This document shows positions 26,052 to 33,731 of a stretch of DNA of 33,731 nt, in pieces. The stretch lies in contig JAUWUS010000016.1 in the NCBI GenBank assembly GCA_030617815.1, positions 1-33,731 on the forward strand, given 5' to 3'. Made by a program: the position numbers and the translations under genes. The DNA is from Gammaproteobacteria bacterium (lineage in GTDB: Bacteria; Pseudomonadota; Gammaproteobacteria; UBA6429; Thiohalophilaceae). The notes below the pieces were generated by a model, which worked only from the letters and a program-made list of their open reading frames with translations, did no database searches and was not told where the DNA came from. Numbering within the stretch: position 1 is the stretch's first letter; the number at the start of each line of letters is the position of its first letter.

Positions 26052-26810
26052 ATGGCAAAAATTTCAGCGTGTATTATTTCTTATAATGAAGAGCAAAAGA
26101 TTGAAGATTGTTTGAAAAGTCTTGAAGGTGTTGTAGATGAGATTATTGTTGTTGATTCTCTAAGTACAGACAAAACAAAAGAGATAATAAAAAAATATAC
26201 CGATAAAATATATGATCAAAAATTTCTTGGACATGTCGAACAAAAAAATCTTGCAGTTGAGAAAGCAGGTAATGACTGGATATTAAGCCTGGATTGTGAT
26301 GAAAGATTAACTGATGAGCTTAAAAAATCAATTCTAAAAATTAAAAATAATTTAGAAAATGCAGATGCCTACCGGGTTGCAAGACGTACTTTTTATGTAT
26401 ATCGCTGGCTTAACCATTGTTGGTATCCTGATTTAAAAGTACGGTTGTTTAACCGAAAAACAGCAAAATGGGGTGGAACTAATCCACATGACCGAGTGGA
26501 GGTTGCAGGTAATAATATTGTTACGTTAGATGGAGATATGCAGCATTATTCCTTTAATAGTATTTCAGAACACATCCAGACTTTAGATTCTTTTACTGAA
26601 ATTGGTGCAAATGAAATCATTAAGAAAAATAAAAAGGTCTCTATTATCAGTCCATGGACGCATGGGTTATGGACGTTTTTAAAGCTTTATGTATTTAAAA
26701 AAGGTTTTATGGATGGATATGCGGGGTTAGTTGTTTCTGTATTATCCGGAATGCATGCGTTTGTAAAATATAACAAAGTATTATTTAAACGCTGGAAAGA
26801 ACTCGATTAG
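26052..26810 (+). CDS. WaaE/KdtX-like family 2 glycosyltransferase
   Basis: This 252-residue GT-A protein has the N-terminal ISACIISYNEEQKIEDCLKS, an acidic DEIIVVDSLSTD and the DxD-like DCDERLTDEL at about 83-92 for metal and nucleotide sugar binding, followed by KVRLFNRKTAKWGG and DGDMQHYSF. This is the pattern of WaaE/KdtX, which adds a beta-1,4-glucose to inner-core heptose I in some enterobacteria. Sugar and linkage cannot be fixed from sequence. It is the last gene of the plus-strand run that starts with glnE and converges on a GT9 gene with no clear terminator in the 12-base gap. Confidence 0.88.
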   Translation: MAKISACIISYNEEQKIEDCLKSLEGVVDEIIVVDSLSTDKTKEIIKKYTDKIYDQKFLGHVEQKNLAVEKAGNDWILSLDCDERLTDELKKSILKIKNNLENADAYRVARRTFYVYRWLNHCWYPDLKVRLFNRKTAKWGGTNPHDRVEVAGNNIVTLDGDMQHYSFNSISEHIQTLDSFTEIGANEIIKKNKKVSIISPWTHGLWTFLKLYVFKKGFMDGYAGLVVSVLSGMHAFVKYNKVLFKRWKELD

Positions 26811-26822
26811 AGCAAATAAATA

Positions 26823-27857
26823 TTAATTTTTAAGAAATTTTATATTAATGGCGTTTGCTGCAGCAGCAATATCGACTTTCTGCATGTCTGATTCTCCCTC
26901 GTTTTCAGGAGGAGTAAAGGCCAGTCTGCGTTCTTCGGTGTTTAAAGTTTGCCATCTCAACGGGGTTGCAGAACGGCGACGTTGATAAAAAGCGGCTGTT
27001 AGTTTGTTTAAAGCTCCTGCGATATGCAATGGACCTGTTGAACCGCTAATAAAAAGATCACAAAGTTGTATAATTTTTGCAAAATTAAGCAAGCCTTTTG
27101 ATGACGGATAAACAATATGGGGTATATTTTCTAATAATGTAGAAAGTTTATTCGCATACTTTATTTCGTCAGGACCAGCAGTAATGACAAATACATAATT
27201 GTTATCAATTTTTAAGTTTTTTGCTAAATTAGCATATTGCTCAAGATCCAGATTTGTTGCAGAGCCACCAGTACCCGGATGAATAAAAATAAGTTTACTA
27301 TTGATATCCAGGTTATTCTTTTCATAAAAATCTGCACGTATTTTACTTATTTCGTCATCCTGAAATTGTAAAAAAGGTGCTTTTGGGATGTTTTTAGCTG
27401 ATATACCAATGTCGGATAGATATTTTATGGCTAAATCGAGATTATATTCATATTCTGGTTTTAAAGATTTGGAGCGCCGCTGAGTTAGTTTATGGTTGTA
27501 AAATATTTGTGCTATTTTTGTTGCGGGGGCTAATCGGTATTTGCATCCGGAGAAAAAGGAGAAAATGCCAATTCGAGTTGTTGAGAACAGAGTGATAATG
27601 GCGTCATATTTTTCCTCTCTGATAGTCCTTAATACTTTTAATTGCTCAGTAAAAGTGGATGTGGCATCAGAATCAATTATAACGCTGTCAATCCAGCTAT
27701 AATTTTTGGCGAGTTCATGAGTATAATTTGGGACTAAAACATGTAATTCGCAATCAGGCAAAGATTGTTTAATTAGGACAAAAACGGGAAAACTTAATAT
27801 AAAGTCACCTAGTTTGTCATTTCTGATAATTAATATTTTTTTTATATTTGAGATCAT
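26823..27857 (-). CDS. Family 9 glycosyltransferase (heptosyltransferase-like)
   Basis: A 344-residue GT-B protein. The start ILIIRNDKLGDFILSFPVF is the GT9 acceptor-side motif, FIHPGTGGSATNLDLEQYAN is the donor-side loop, and LFISGSTGPLHIAGALNKLT is the conserved STGPxH motif with the catalytic-region residues. The tail after SATPLRW is polar and not conserved. GT9 enzymes transfer heptose or related sugars to LPS core. It is on the opposite strand to the waaF operon and faces the methyltransferase gene at 27945 divergently, which hints at later insertion into the locus. Its coding sequence is visibly more AT-rich than hldE or waaF. Confidence 0.9.
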   Translation of the reverse strand: MISNIKKILIIRNDKLGDFILSFPVFVLIKQSLPDCELHVLVPNYTHELAKNYSWIDSVIIDSDATSTFTEQLKVLRTIREEKYDAIITLFSTTRIGIFSFFSGCKYRLAPATKIAQIFYNHKLTQRRSKSLKPEYEYNLDLAIKYLSDIGISAKNIPKAPFLQFQDDEISKIRADFYEKNNLDINSKLIFIHPGTGGSATNLDLEQYANLAKNLKIDNNYVFVITAGPDEIKYANKLSTLLENIPHIVYPSSKGLLNFAKIIQLCDLFISGSTGPLHIAGALNKLTAAFYQRRRSATPLRWQTLNTEERRLAFTPPENEGESDMQKVDIAAAANAINIKFLKN

Positions 27858-27944
27858 TGTAATAAATTTTGTTATATTGCAGCTTGAAATTAGTTGGAAA
27901 ATATTCGAATTCTATAATTGTAGTTAGAAGTTTAATTTATTTGT

Positions 27945-28646
27945 ATGGGAATATCTATTGTGATTGATTGGACAAAATTAAGTACTGACCCAAATAATTC
28001 AGAGGCAGTAAGTAAAGTACACGATTATTTAAAAAAAATCAGAATTGTCAGGCGTAAAGAGTATTCTGATTGGCTTTACCGAGAGGTTGAAAATAAAACA
28101 GTTCTGGATATTGGAGCAATTGAGCATAATTTAGAATATGCTGAATTACCTCATTGGAAACATAGGAAACTTATAGAACATGCAAGTAAGGTGGTAGGTG
28201 TTGATATTCTTGAAGAGTATGCAGTGATTTTGAATAAGAAAGGTTTTGACATCAGAGTTTGCGATGCTACATCAAATGAATATATTGGCGAAAAATTTGA
28301 TGTTGTTGTACTGGGCGATGTCATCGAGCATGTATCAGATACGATTAAATTAGTTGAATTTGGAGTAAGGCATTTAAATAATAACGGTAAGATCCTTATA
28401 AAAACACCAAACCCATATTATACGGGTAGTATTAAAAAATGTTTAAGAGGGAAGCCGTTTGTGAATCTTGAGCATATATCATGGATTACACCAACGATGA
28501 TGCTTGAGATAGCAAGAAGAGCAAATTGTAAGCTAAAAAATTACATTGTAGATCCAAAAAAGGCACCTTGGTTGTCAAAAATAATTAACCCGGAAATTTT
28601 ATCTCGGGATTATATTTATATTCTTGAAAAATATGACATTACATAA
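27945..28646 (+). CDS. SAM-dependent methyltransferase-like protein
   Basis: The 233 residues have a Rossmann-type core: VLDIGAIEHN at about 51-60 where motif I belongs, VVGVDILEEY for the acidic motif II strand, FDVVVLGDVIEHVSDTI as the post-II block, and GKILIKTPNPYYTG later. The GxGxG of motif I is reduced to a single glycine, so cofactor binding may be altered, though this variant occurs in glycan-locus methyltransferases in my recollection. It overlaps the convergent GT4 gene by eight bases at the 3' ends. A sugar methylation role in surface glycan synthesis is plausible but unproven. Confidence 0.8.
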   Translation: MGISIVIDWTKLSTDPNNSEAVSKVHDYLKKIRIVRRKEYSDWLYREVENKTVLDIGAIEHNLEYAELPHWKHRKLIEHASKVVGVDILEEYAVILNKKGFDIRVCDATSNEYIGEKFDVVVLGDVIEHVSDTIKLVEFGVRHLNNNGKILIKTPNPYYTGSIKKCLRGKPFVNLEHISWITPTMMLEIARRANCKLKNYIVDPKKAPWLSKIINPEILSRDYIYILEKYDIT

Positions 28647-29754
28647 GTATGTTTATAAAGTCGTGCAGCTCTCTTTCTTCATAAAACAATTTTTTCGAAA
28701 GAGTTATGTTTTTAATTATTGGAACAGGGTTTGATTCAATATAGTTAACTGTTGATAGTATGGTGCTCTTTAATGAATCAATATCTTGATCTTCTGCCAT
28801 AAAAAAATCGAAACCCAGATCACTTAATTCTGGAAATGATGTGTTTTTATAGGAAATGCAGGCTAGGCCATAACTCAGCGCTTCAATAAATGAATTACTT
28901 AAGCCTTCCCCTTTGCTGGGAAAAATAAATATATCGGAATTTCTGTAAAACCGGGCAACATCAGATGAAAATCCTTCGAGTATAATTGACTCTTTATATG
29001 GAATTTTATTCAGGAAAGTAAAGAATTCTTCTTCATAATCCGGATTAACGTCACCAACCAGGCGAAGCGTGAATTTTTTTTTCATTTCATATAAAACATG
29101 ACAAGCTTCAATCGCATCAATCTGACCCTTGCCATCTGTTATTCTTGCGAGGTGAAGTAATGAGATTGGACGATCCTTACAGACTTGAGGGTTTTGAATG
29201 CCGCTTGGCATATTTCGAAGTGATGAATAAATAATATTTAACTGTGTATTTTTACCAAAGGGAATAATTTTTTTTACATTTTTCGCTAAATGTTCACATA
29301 TTGCGATATGAAAATTAACCTTGCTATATATTAATCGATGTAAGAAGTCTTTTTTAGACCTCGTTTTGGTTGTTCCGTGCCTAATGAGTAAATTTATTTT
29401 CAATCCAAGAAAAGAAAAATAAAGAGATTTTAATTCTGAGGCACCAAAATAAATGACATTTTTTATATTATTTTTATTTATTATTTTTCTTACCCTGAAA
29501 ATTATAGATAAACTAACAGTTTTAAAAAAATCAATCGATTCTACTTGAATATTAAGATTTTTAGCTTTAGTTTTATACTGTTTTTCTAATAGGGAATTTT
29601 TTTTTACGATTAACGTTATATTTGTATTTTTACAAAGTAATTTTGCTATGCGAAATGCGTCCATTTCCATACCGCCATAATATGGTGATAAGCAGATTAT
29701 GGCGGTGTTAGATACAGTTCGGTGACTATTTTCTGACTTTGAATTAGTTAACAT
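28639..29754 (-). CDS. Family 4 glycosyltransferase
   Basis: A 371-residue GT-B retaining glycosyltransferase. N-terminal acceptor side: LSPYYGGMEMDAFRIAKLL. C-terminal donor side: LLHLARITDGKGQIDAIEAC and the EX7E-type FPSKGEGLSNSFIEALSYGL, where the two glutamates contact the nucleotide sugar. A nine-A run (29597-29605 on the plus strand as T) encodes the KKNS segment near residue 50. It resembles the GT4 encoded divergently at 29901 in several places, suggesting paralogy. Very AT-rich coding sequence. Donor sugar and acceptor unknown; LPS or capsule glycan is inferred from location. Confidence 0.9.
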   Translation of the reverse strand: MLTNSKSENSHRTVSNTAIICLSPYYGGMEMDAFRIAKLLCKNTNITLIVKKNSLLEKQYKTKAKNLNIQVESIDFFKTVSLSIIFRVRKIINKNNIKNVIYFGASELKSLYFSFLGLKINLLIRHGTTKTRSKKDFLHRLIYSKVNFHIAICEHLAKNVKKIIPFGKNTQLNIIYSSLRNMPSGIQNPQVCKDRPISLLHLARITDGKGQIDAIEACHVLYEMKKKFTLRLVGDVNPDYEEEFFTFLNKIPYKESIILEGFSSDVARFYRNSDIFIFPSKGEGLSNSFIEALSYGLACISYKNTSFPELSDLGFDFFMAEDQDIDSLKSTILSTVNYIESNPVPIIKNITLSKKLFYEERELHDFINILM

Positions 29755-29900
29755 ATTGAGTAAATAGCCCTGAGTACATTTATTTAGAGATAATATTATA
29801 CTTAATAATTATCATTTGTATGAATGATTAATATTAGTAGGTTATTTTATTCTTTCTTTTGTTACAATATCAAATTAAAAAGTCTCTTTTTGGTGAAATA

Positions 29901-30992
29901 ATGAATATTCTTGAAGTATGTATGTCAAAAGGTTTTGGCGGACTTGAATTATATGTCCTTAAAGTTGCAAAGTTTTTGAATAGTGGTAGCCATAAATTTA
30001 ACGTACTAACTAAAAAAAATTCATTTTTATCGGCTAAGTTATCCGATAATAATATGCAAAGTGATAATCTTTCTTCAGTTTTTCACCACTTCCCTTTAAT
30101 TTCAGCAATAAAATTAGCTAAGTATATTGATACGAATAAGATTGATGTTTTGCATATTCATTGGGGTAATGATCTTTTTTTGAGCGTCCTGGCAAAAACA
30201 ATCTCTCATCGTAAAGTCAAATTGGTTTATACAAGGCAAATGTCACTAACACGTATGAAGAATGATTTGTATCATCGTTTCTTGTATAGAAACGTAGATG
30301 TATACTTAGTCATTACAAAAGCATTATACAACGATGCAGTAAAATTTCTTCCTATTAAGAAAGAGAATATCCATTTGCTATATTATGGCGTGCCTGCTGC
30401 AAGTAGTGAGGTTGATCAAAATTTTCTTAGTGACGCAGGTTTGCATGAAGATATATTTAAACTTGCTATATTTGGTCGGGTTGAAGAAGGGAAGGGGCAA
30501 CACCTTCTTGTTGATGCGGTTAAGCGTTTAATAAAGCAAGGTCAAAAGATTCAGCTTGCGATAATTGGGCACGTTATGGATAAGGCTTATTTCAGGCAGC
30601 TTGAAATGGATATCAAGGAAAACGATTTGCAAAATAATGTTTTTTATCTGGGTTTTCATAATGATCCAACCAGTATTATGCCTTGTTTTGATGCTGTTAT
30701 TTTAGCAACTAAATGTGAAACGTTTGGTTTGGTATTACCTGAGGCAATGCGAGCAGGTGTTGCGGTGATTGGTTCAGATTGTGGAGGTGTACCTGAAATA
30801 ATTGAGCATGAAAAAACAGGTTTATTGTTTGAGCCGGAAAATGTTATTGATTTAACTGCGCAACTATTAAAGCTTGTTGAAGACAGAAGTTTTTGTGCTC
30901 AACTTGCAAAAGCAGGGAAAGAAGATGCGGATAAACGCTTCTCGGAAGAAGCGCATTTCGCAAAATTATTAGAGCATTTTGAAACAGCTTAA
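29901..30992 (+). CDS. Family 4 glycosyltransferase
   Basis: With the ATG at 29901 the product is 363 residues and begins MNILEVCMSKGFGGLELYVL, the normal GT4 opening; the frame stays open to a TTG at 29859, but those 14 residues do not fit the fold. GGTGA lies four bases before the ATG. Donor-site motifs are LAIFGRVEEGKGQHLLVDAV and the EX7E motif CETFGLVLPEAMRAGVAVIG, then SDCGGVPEIIEHEKTGLLF. This is a complete, ordinary GT4. It diverges from its probable paralogue across about 146 very AT-rich bases in which no convincing promoter could be chosen, and it converges on the UDP-xylose synthase gene. Confidence 0.93.
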   Translation: MNILEVCMSKGFGGLELYVLKVAKFLNSGSHKFNVLTKKNSFLSAKLSDNNMQSDNLSSVFHHFPLISAIKLAKYIDTNKIDVLHIHWGNDLFLSVLAKTISHRKVKLVYTRQMSLTRMKNDLYHRFLYRNVDVYLVITKALYNDAVKFLPIKKENIHLLYYGVPAASSEVDQNFLSDAGLHEDIFKLAIFGRVEEGKGQHLLVDAVKRLIKQGQKIQLAIIGHVMDKAYFRQLEMDIKENDLQNNVFYLGFHNDPTSIMPCFDAVILATKCETFGLVLPEAMRAGVAVIGSDCGGVPEIIEHEKTGLLFEPENVIDLTAQLLKLVEDRSFCAQLAKAGKEDADKRFSEEAHFAKLLEHFETA

Positions 30993-31006
30993 ATTAAAGC
31001 AGGAAA

Positions 31007-31966
31007 TTAAGCTCGCCCTTCTTTAATCAAGCCGTCGAAATAAGCAATGGTTTTCTTTAAGCCTTCTTCAAGCTTAATTTTTGGCTCCCAATCTAGTTCT
31101 TTTTTAGCCAGGGTTATATCGGGTTGGCGTTGTTTTGGATCGTCCTGAGGTAACGGGTTTAAACTCAGCTTGGATGTTGAATTTGTCATCTCAATAATTT
31201 TTTCTGCGAGTTCTTTAATTGTGAATTCAACTGGATTGCCTAAATTAACCGGGCCAGTAAAATCATCCGATGCCATAAGACGAATAAATCCATCAATCAG
31301 TTCATCAACATAACAAAATGAGCGACTTTGCGAGCCATCTCCATAAATAGTAATGTCTTCGCCTTTTAACGCCTGAATAATAAAGTTGGAAACCACACGG
31401 CCATCATTGGGATGCATGTTAGGCCCATAGGTGTTAAATATTCGGGCAACTTTAATTTTTAAGTTGTGTTGGCGATAGTAATCAAAAAATAATGTTTCAG
31501 CGCAACGTTTACCTTCGTCGTAACAAGAACGAATACCAATCGGATTTACATTACCCCAGTAATCTTCAGTTTGTGGATGAACGTGGGGATCACCATAAAC
31601 TTCACTGGTTGAAGCTTGCATAATTTTTGCATTTTGGCGTTTTGCCAGTCCTAGCATATTGATGGCACCCAATACGCTGGTCTTATTAGTATGAATTGGA
31701 TTGTGTTGGTAATGTGGCGGTGAAGCGGGGCATGCCAGATTATAAATTTCATCAACTTCCAGATGAAGAGGAAATTCTACATCATGACGAATTATTTCAA
31801 AATAGGGATTGTCGATTAAATGAGCAACGTTTTCTTTTGTCCCGGTAAAAAAATTATCCAGACAAAATATTTCATTGCCTTCATTTAATAATCGCTCACA
31901 TAGGTGAGAACCTAAAAATCCTGCACCACCTGTTATAAGAATACGTTTACGATGATAATTATCCAT
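31007..31966 (-). CDS. uxs: UDP-glucuronate decarboxylase (UDP-xylose synthase)
   Basis: This extended short-chain dehydrogenase oxidises and decarboxylates UDP-glucuronate and releases UDP-xylose. Features are the NAD-binding [14 protein letters not shown] at the N-terminus, [18 protein letters not shown], and the catalytic YxxxK in [11 protein letters not shown] (Tyr149, Lys153), with [11 protein letters not shown] and [13 protein letters not shown] later; this combination is specific to UXS. I start it at the ATG at 31966 (MDNYHRKR), preceded by GGGA, which overlaps the ugd stop (ATGGATAA) by eight bases; alternative ATG and TTG codons lie 9 and 18 bases upstream. With ugd it forms a two-step UDP-xylose module. 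Confidence 0.95.
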   Translation of the reverse strand: MDNYHRKRILITGGAGFLGSHLCERLLNEGNEIFCLDNFFTGTKENVAHLIDNPYFEIIRHDVEFPLHLEVDEIYNLACPASPPHYQHNPIHTNKTSVLGAINMLGLAKRQNAKIMQASTSEVYGDPHVHPQTEDYWGNVNPIGIRSCYDEGKRCAETLFFDYYRQHNLKIKVARIFNTYGPNMHPNDGRVVSNFIIQALKGEDITIYGDGSQSRSFCYVDELIDGFIRLMASDDFTGPVNLGNPVEFTIKELAEKIIEMTNSTSKLSLNPLPQDDPKQRQPDITLAKKELDWEPKIKLEEGLKKTIAYFDGLIKEGRA

Positions 31967-33305
31967 TTGCTGCATCCCGTCCAATTGTTAAGTAACTAAA
32001 TCCCAGTTTATGCATGAGTTTGGGTTCGTATTGATTACGGCCATCAAAAATAACATGAGATTTCATTAATCCTTTCATTTTTTCAAAGTCCGGGTTGTTA
32101 AACGGTTTCCACTCCGTCACTAAAACAAGCGCATCAACATCAGGTAGTACATCGTACTGGTGCTCCACGAGTTTTAAATGGCCATGATTAAACCATTCTT
32201 TGGGCAACTCTTGCTGTGCTATTTTGCTGGCCACTGGATCGTAGGCAACCACTTTAGCGCCAGCTGCGATCAGCTCATGTAATATGACTTTAGACGGTGC
32301 TTCTCGCATATCATCTGTGCCCGGTTTGAATGCTAAACCCCATAACGCAAAAGTCATACCGCTGAGATCTTTACCATATCGATCAACTATTTTTTCAAAT
32401 AAACGATATTTTTGCAGATTATTTCGTTGCTCTACTGCTTTTAAAATGACGGCATCGTAATCGACTGAATTAGCAGCACGTATTAACGCTTGTACATCTT
32501 TGGGGAAACAGGAACCACCGTAACCACAACCGGGATAAATAAAAGAAAAGCCGATTCGGTTATCTGAGCCTATACCCTGACGTACGTTTTCAACATCAAC
32601 ACCCAATATGTCGCAGAGGTTGGCAATTTCATTCATGAAGGAGATTTTGGTGGCAAGCATTGAATTGGCTGCGTATTTTGTCATTTCTGCATCGCGAATA
32701 CCCATAATTATGATGTGTTGATGATTACGGACAAACGGTTTGTATAAGTCATGCATTAATTCAGCTGCTTTATCGGTTTTAGTGCCAATAACAACACGAT
32801 CAGGGCGCATAAAATCTTCGATTGCGGCACCTTCTTTGAGAAATTCGGGATTACTGGCAACATCAAAAGTGATATCAAGTTTTCTTTTATCAAGTTCAGT
32901 TTGAATTTGTGCTGTTACTTTATCAGCGGTGCCAACCGGAACGGTTGATTTGTCGACAATGACAGCATAGCCGGTAAGGTGTTTACCAATATCGCTGGCA
33001 ACGCCCAGAACATATTGGAGATCGGCTGAACCGTCTTCACCGGGTGGTGTGCCTACGGCAATAAAAATAAGCTCAGCGCCGTCTATGACCTCAGCTAAAG
33101 AGGTGGTGAAAGATAAACGTTCTTCTTCAACGTTCGTTTTGACCAACTCATCCAGTCCGGGTTCATAAATGGGGAGAATGCCTTTATGCAGATTTTTGAT
33201 TTTATTTTCGTCAATGTCAACGCAGGTTACTTGGTTTCCGCGTTCAGCAAAACAGGTGCCGGTAACAAGGCCTACATAGCCTGTGCCAATAACAACAATT
33301 TTCAT
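31959..33305 (-). CDS. ugd: UDP-glucose 6-dehydrogenase
   Basis: Ugd oxidises UDP-glucose twice with NAD to UDP-glucuronate. The 448 residues show the N-terminal [61 protein letters not shown], catalytic Cys266 in GGSCFPKD, and a C-terminal domain with [17 protein letters not shown]. All expected active-site blocks are intact. It overlaps the start of uxs and lies 50 bases after the GT9 fragment, so the three minus-strand genes probably form one transcript. Its product feeds the UDP-xylose synthase and could also supply glucuronic acid. Confidence 0.98.
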   Translation of the reverse strand: MKIVVIGTGYVGLVTGTCFAERGNQVTCVDIDENKIKNLHKGILPIYEPGLDELVKTNVEEERLSFTTSLAEVIDGAELIFIAVGTPPGEDGSADLQYVLGVASDIGKHLTGYAVIVDKSTVPVGTADKVTAQIQTELDKRKLDITFDVASNPEFLKEGAAIEDFMRPDRVVIGTKTDKAAELMHDLYKPFVRNHQHIIIMGIRDAEMTKYAANSMLATKISFMNEIANLCDILGVDVENVRQGIGSDNRIGFSFIYPGCGYGGSCFPKDVQALIRAANSVDYDAVILKAVEQRNNLQKYRLFEKIVDRYGKDLSGMTFALWGLAFKPGTDDMREAPSKVILHELIAAGAKVVAYDPVASKIAQQELPKEWFNHGHLKLVEHQYDVLPDVDALVLVTEWKPFNNPDFEKMKGLMKSHVIFDGRNQYEPKLMHKLGFSYLTIGRDAANG

Positions 33306-33355
33306 TTATGAAATCCCGATTTTAATGATTAATCCGCTATTTTACATTAAAGATA

Positions 33356-33731
33356 TTATATTTGGAGTTTTTTTGGAGAATTTATAATTTCACCGATGGC
33401 CTGTGCAACTTTAGATACAGGAGCAGGGCCAGATTCATCCGCAGCAACGGATTTATGGTTTCCGAATAAGGGTGAATAGCCAAACACATTGGCTGAAACA
33501 GGGAACATACAGACAGTGGGTGTACCCGCTGCAATAGCCAGATGGCGTAAACCAGTATCATTAATAACAATAGCATTTGCATGGCAGACGAGAGAGAAGT
33601 CATCGGGGCCAGCGTTCAATATTTTAAAATTTATATGAGTGCCGATTTTATCTGCAATAGATTGTGCTGTTACAGACTCCCACTCAGCCAGGCCGGAAAG
33701 CAGTAAATGATCAATATCTGGGTATTTTTTA
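33356..33731 (-). CDS. Family 9 glycosyltransferase, C-terminal part (5' end outside window)
   Basis: The frame is open to the right edge, leaving the last 124 residues. The visible sequence includes KILNAGPDDFSLV and VINDTGLRHLAIAAGTPTVC, the GT9 motif in which Asp-Thr-Gly and His contact the ADP-sugar donor, followed by MFPVSANVFGY and a short helical tail. The apparent TTG start at 33619 is internal. It is most like heptosyltransferases of the WaaC/WaaF/WaaQ group, but the donor side alone cannot fix the acceptor. It is upstream of ugd by 50 bases on the same strand. Confidence 0.85.
   Translation of the reverse strand, partial: KKYPDIDHLLLSGLAEWESVTAQSIADKIGTHINFKILNAGPDDFSLVCHANAIVINDTGLRHLAIAAGTPTVCMFPVSANVFGYSPLFGNHKSVAADESGPAPVSKVAQAIGEIINSPKKLQI

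Noticed and set aside
27913-27918. Perfect TATAAT upstream of the methyltransferase gene at 27945
   Set aside because: There is no acceptable -35 at 16-18 bases; in such AT-rich sequence the hexamer is expected by chance. It remains only a weak promoter candidate.
28639-28646. Overlap of convergent stop codons as a sign of frameshift or truncation
   Set aside because: Both proteins reach full family length with intact C-terminal motifs, so the overlap is simply close packing.

Overview
This AT-rich window looks chromosomal and almost certainly comes from a gammaproteobacterium. The evidence is its gene neighbourhoods: aroQ-accB-accC followed by prmA, a zinc-ribbon/DUF3426 gene, dusB-fis and purH; cutA-dsbD and fxsA-groES-groEL; and glnE-ilvE leading into ADP-heptose and LPS inner-core genes. 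I cannot place it more finely. I see no tRNA, rRNA, CRISPR array, insertion sequence, transposase or phage gene.

Region 1 (1-8.9 kb) is mostly minus-strand housekeeping. The 3' end of a calcineurin-like/purple-acid-type phosphatase runs convergently into purH. Reading leftward on the minus strand, the order is aroQ (shikimate pathway), accB and accC (first half of acetyl-CoA carboxylase), a strong terminator, prmA (ribosomal protein L11 methylation), a DUF3426 membrane protein, dusB-fis (tRNA modification plus nucleoid protein, overlapping by 4 bases) and purH. A palindromic repeat resembling a dispersed intergenic element sits between fis and purH. A cluster of ATGCA motifs with roughly one-helical-turn spacing lies in front of aroQ.

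Region 2 (8.9-16.4 kb) holds protein quality control and envelope genes. A TlpA-like thioredoxin, the electron-relay protein DsbD and CutA are on the minus strand. On the plus strand fxsA precedes groES-groEL. The groE promoter region carries a heat-shock (sigma-32) promoter, a sigma-70 promoter and a perfect CIRCE operator in about 65 bases, implying control by both RpoH and HrcA. After groEL come a 119-base imperfect palindrome, a terminator, a 47-residue membrane protein, a DUF6524 membrane protein and, on the opposite strand, an LpxR-type lipid A deacylase.

Region 3 (16.5-26.8 kb) is a tightly packed plus-strand run: glnE, ilvE, a zf-CHCC protein, a SAM methyltransferase, hldE, an FAD oxidoreductase, an aldo/keto reductase, waaF and a WaaE-like glycosyltransferase. 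hldE and waaF make and transfer ADP-heptose for the LPS inner core. The oxidoreductase pair overlaps by 10 bases and has no known place in heptose metabolism.

Region 4 (26.8-33.7 kb) is a mosaic of glycan genes with frequent strand changes and more AT-rich coding sequence: a GT9 protein, a methyltransferase, two divergent GT4 proteins that look like diverged paralogues, UDP-xylose synthase, UDP-glucose 6-dehydrogenase and a truncated GT9 gene at the edge. ugd and uxs together convert UDP-glucose to UDP-xylose, so a xylose- or glucuronate-containing LPS/surface glycan is the most likely product of the locus. The least explained items are the FAD oxidoreductase-AKR pair, the post-groEL palindrome and the small membrane proteins.
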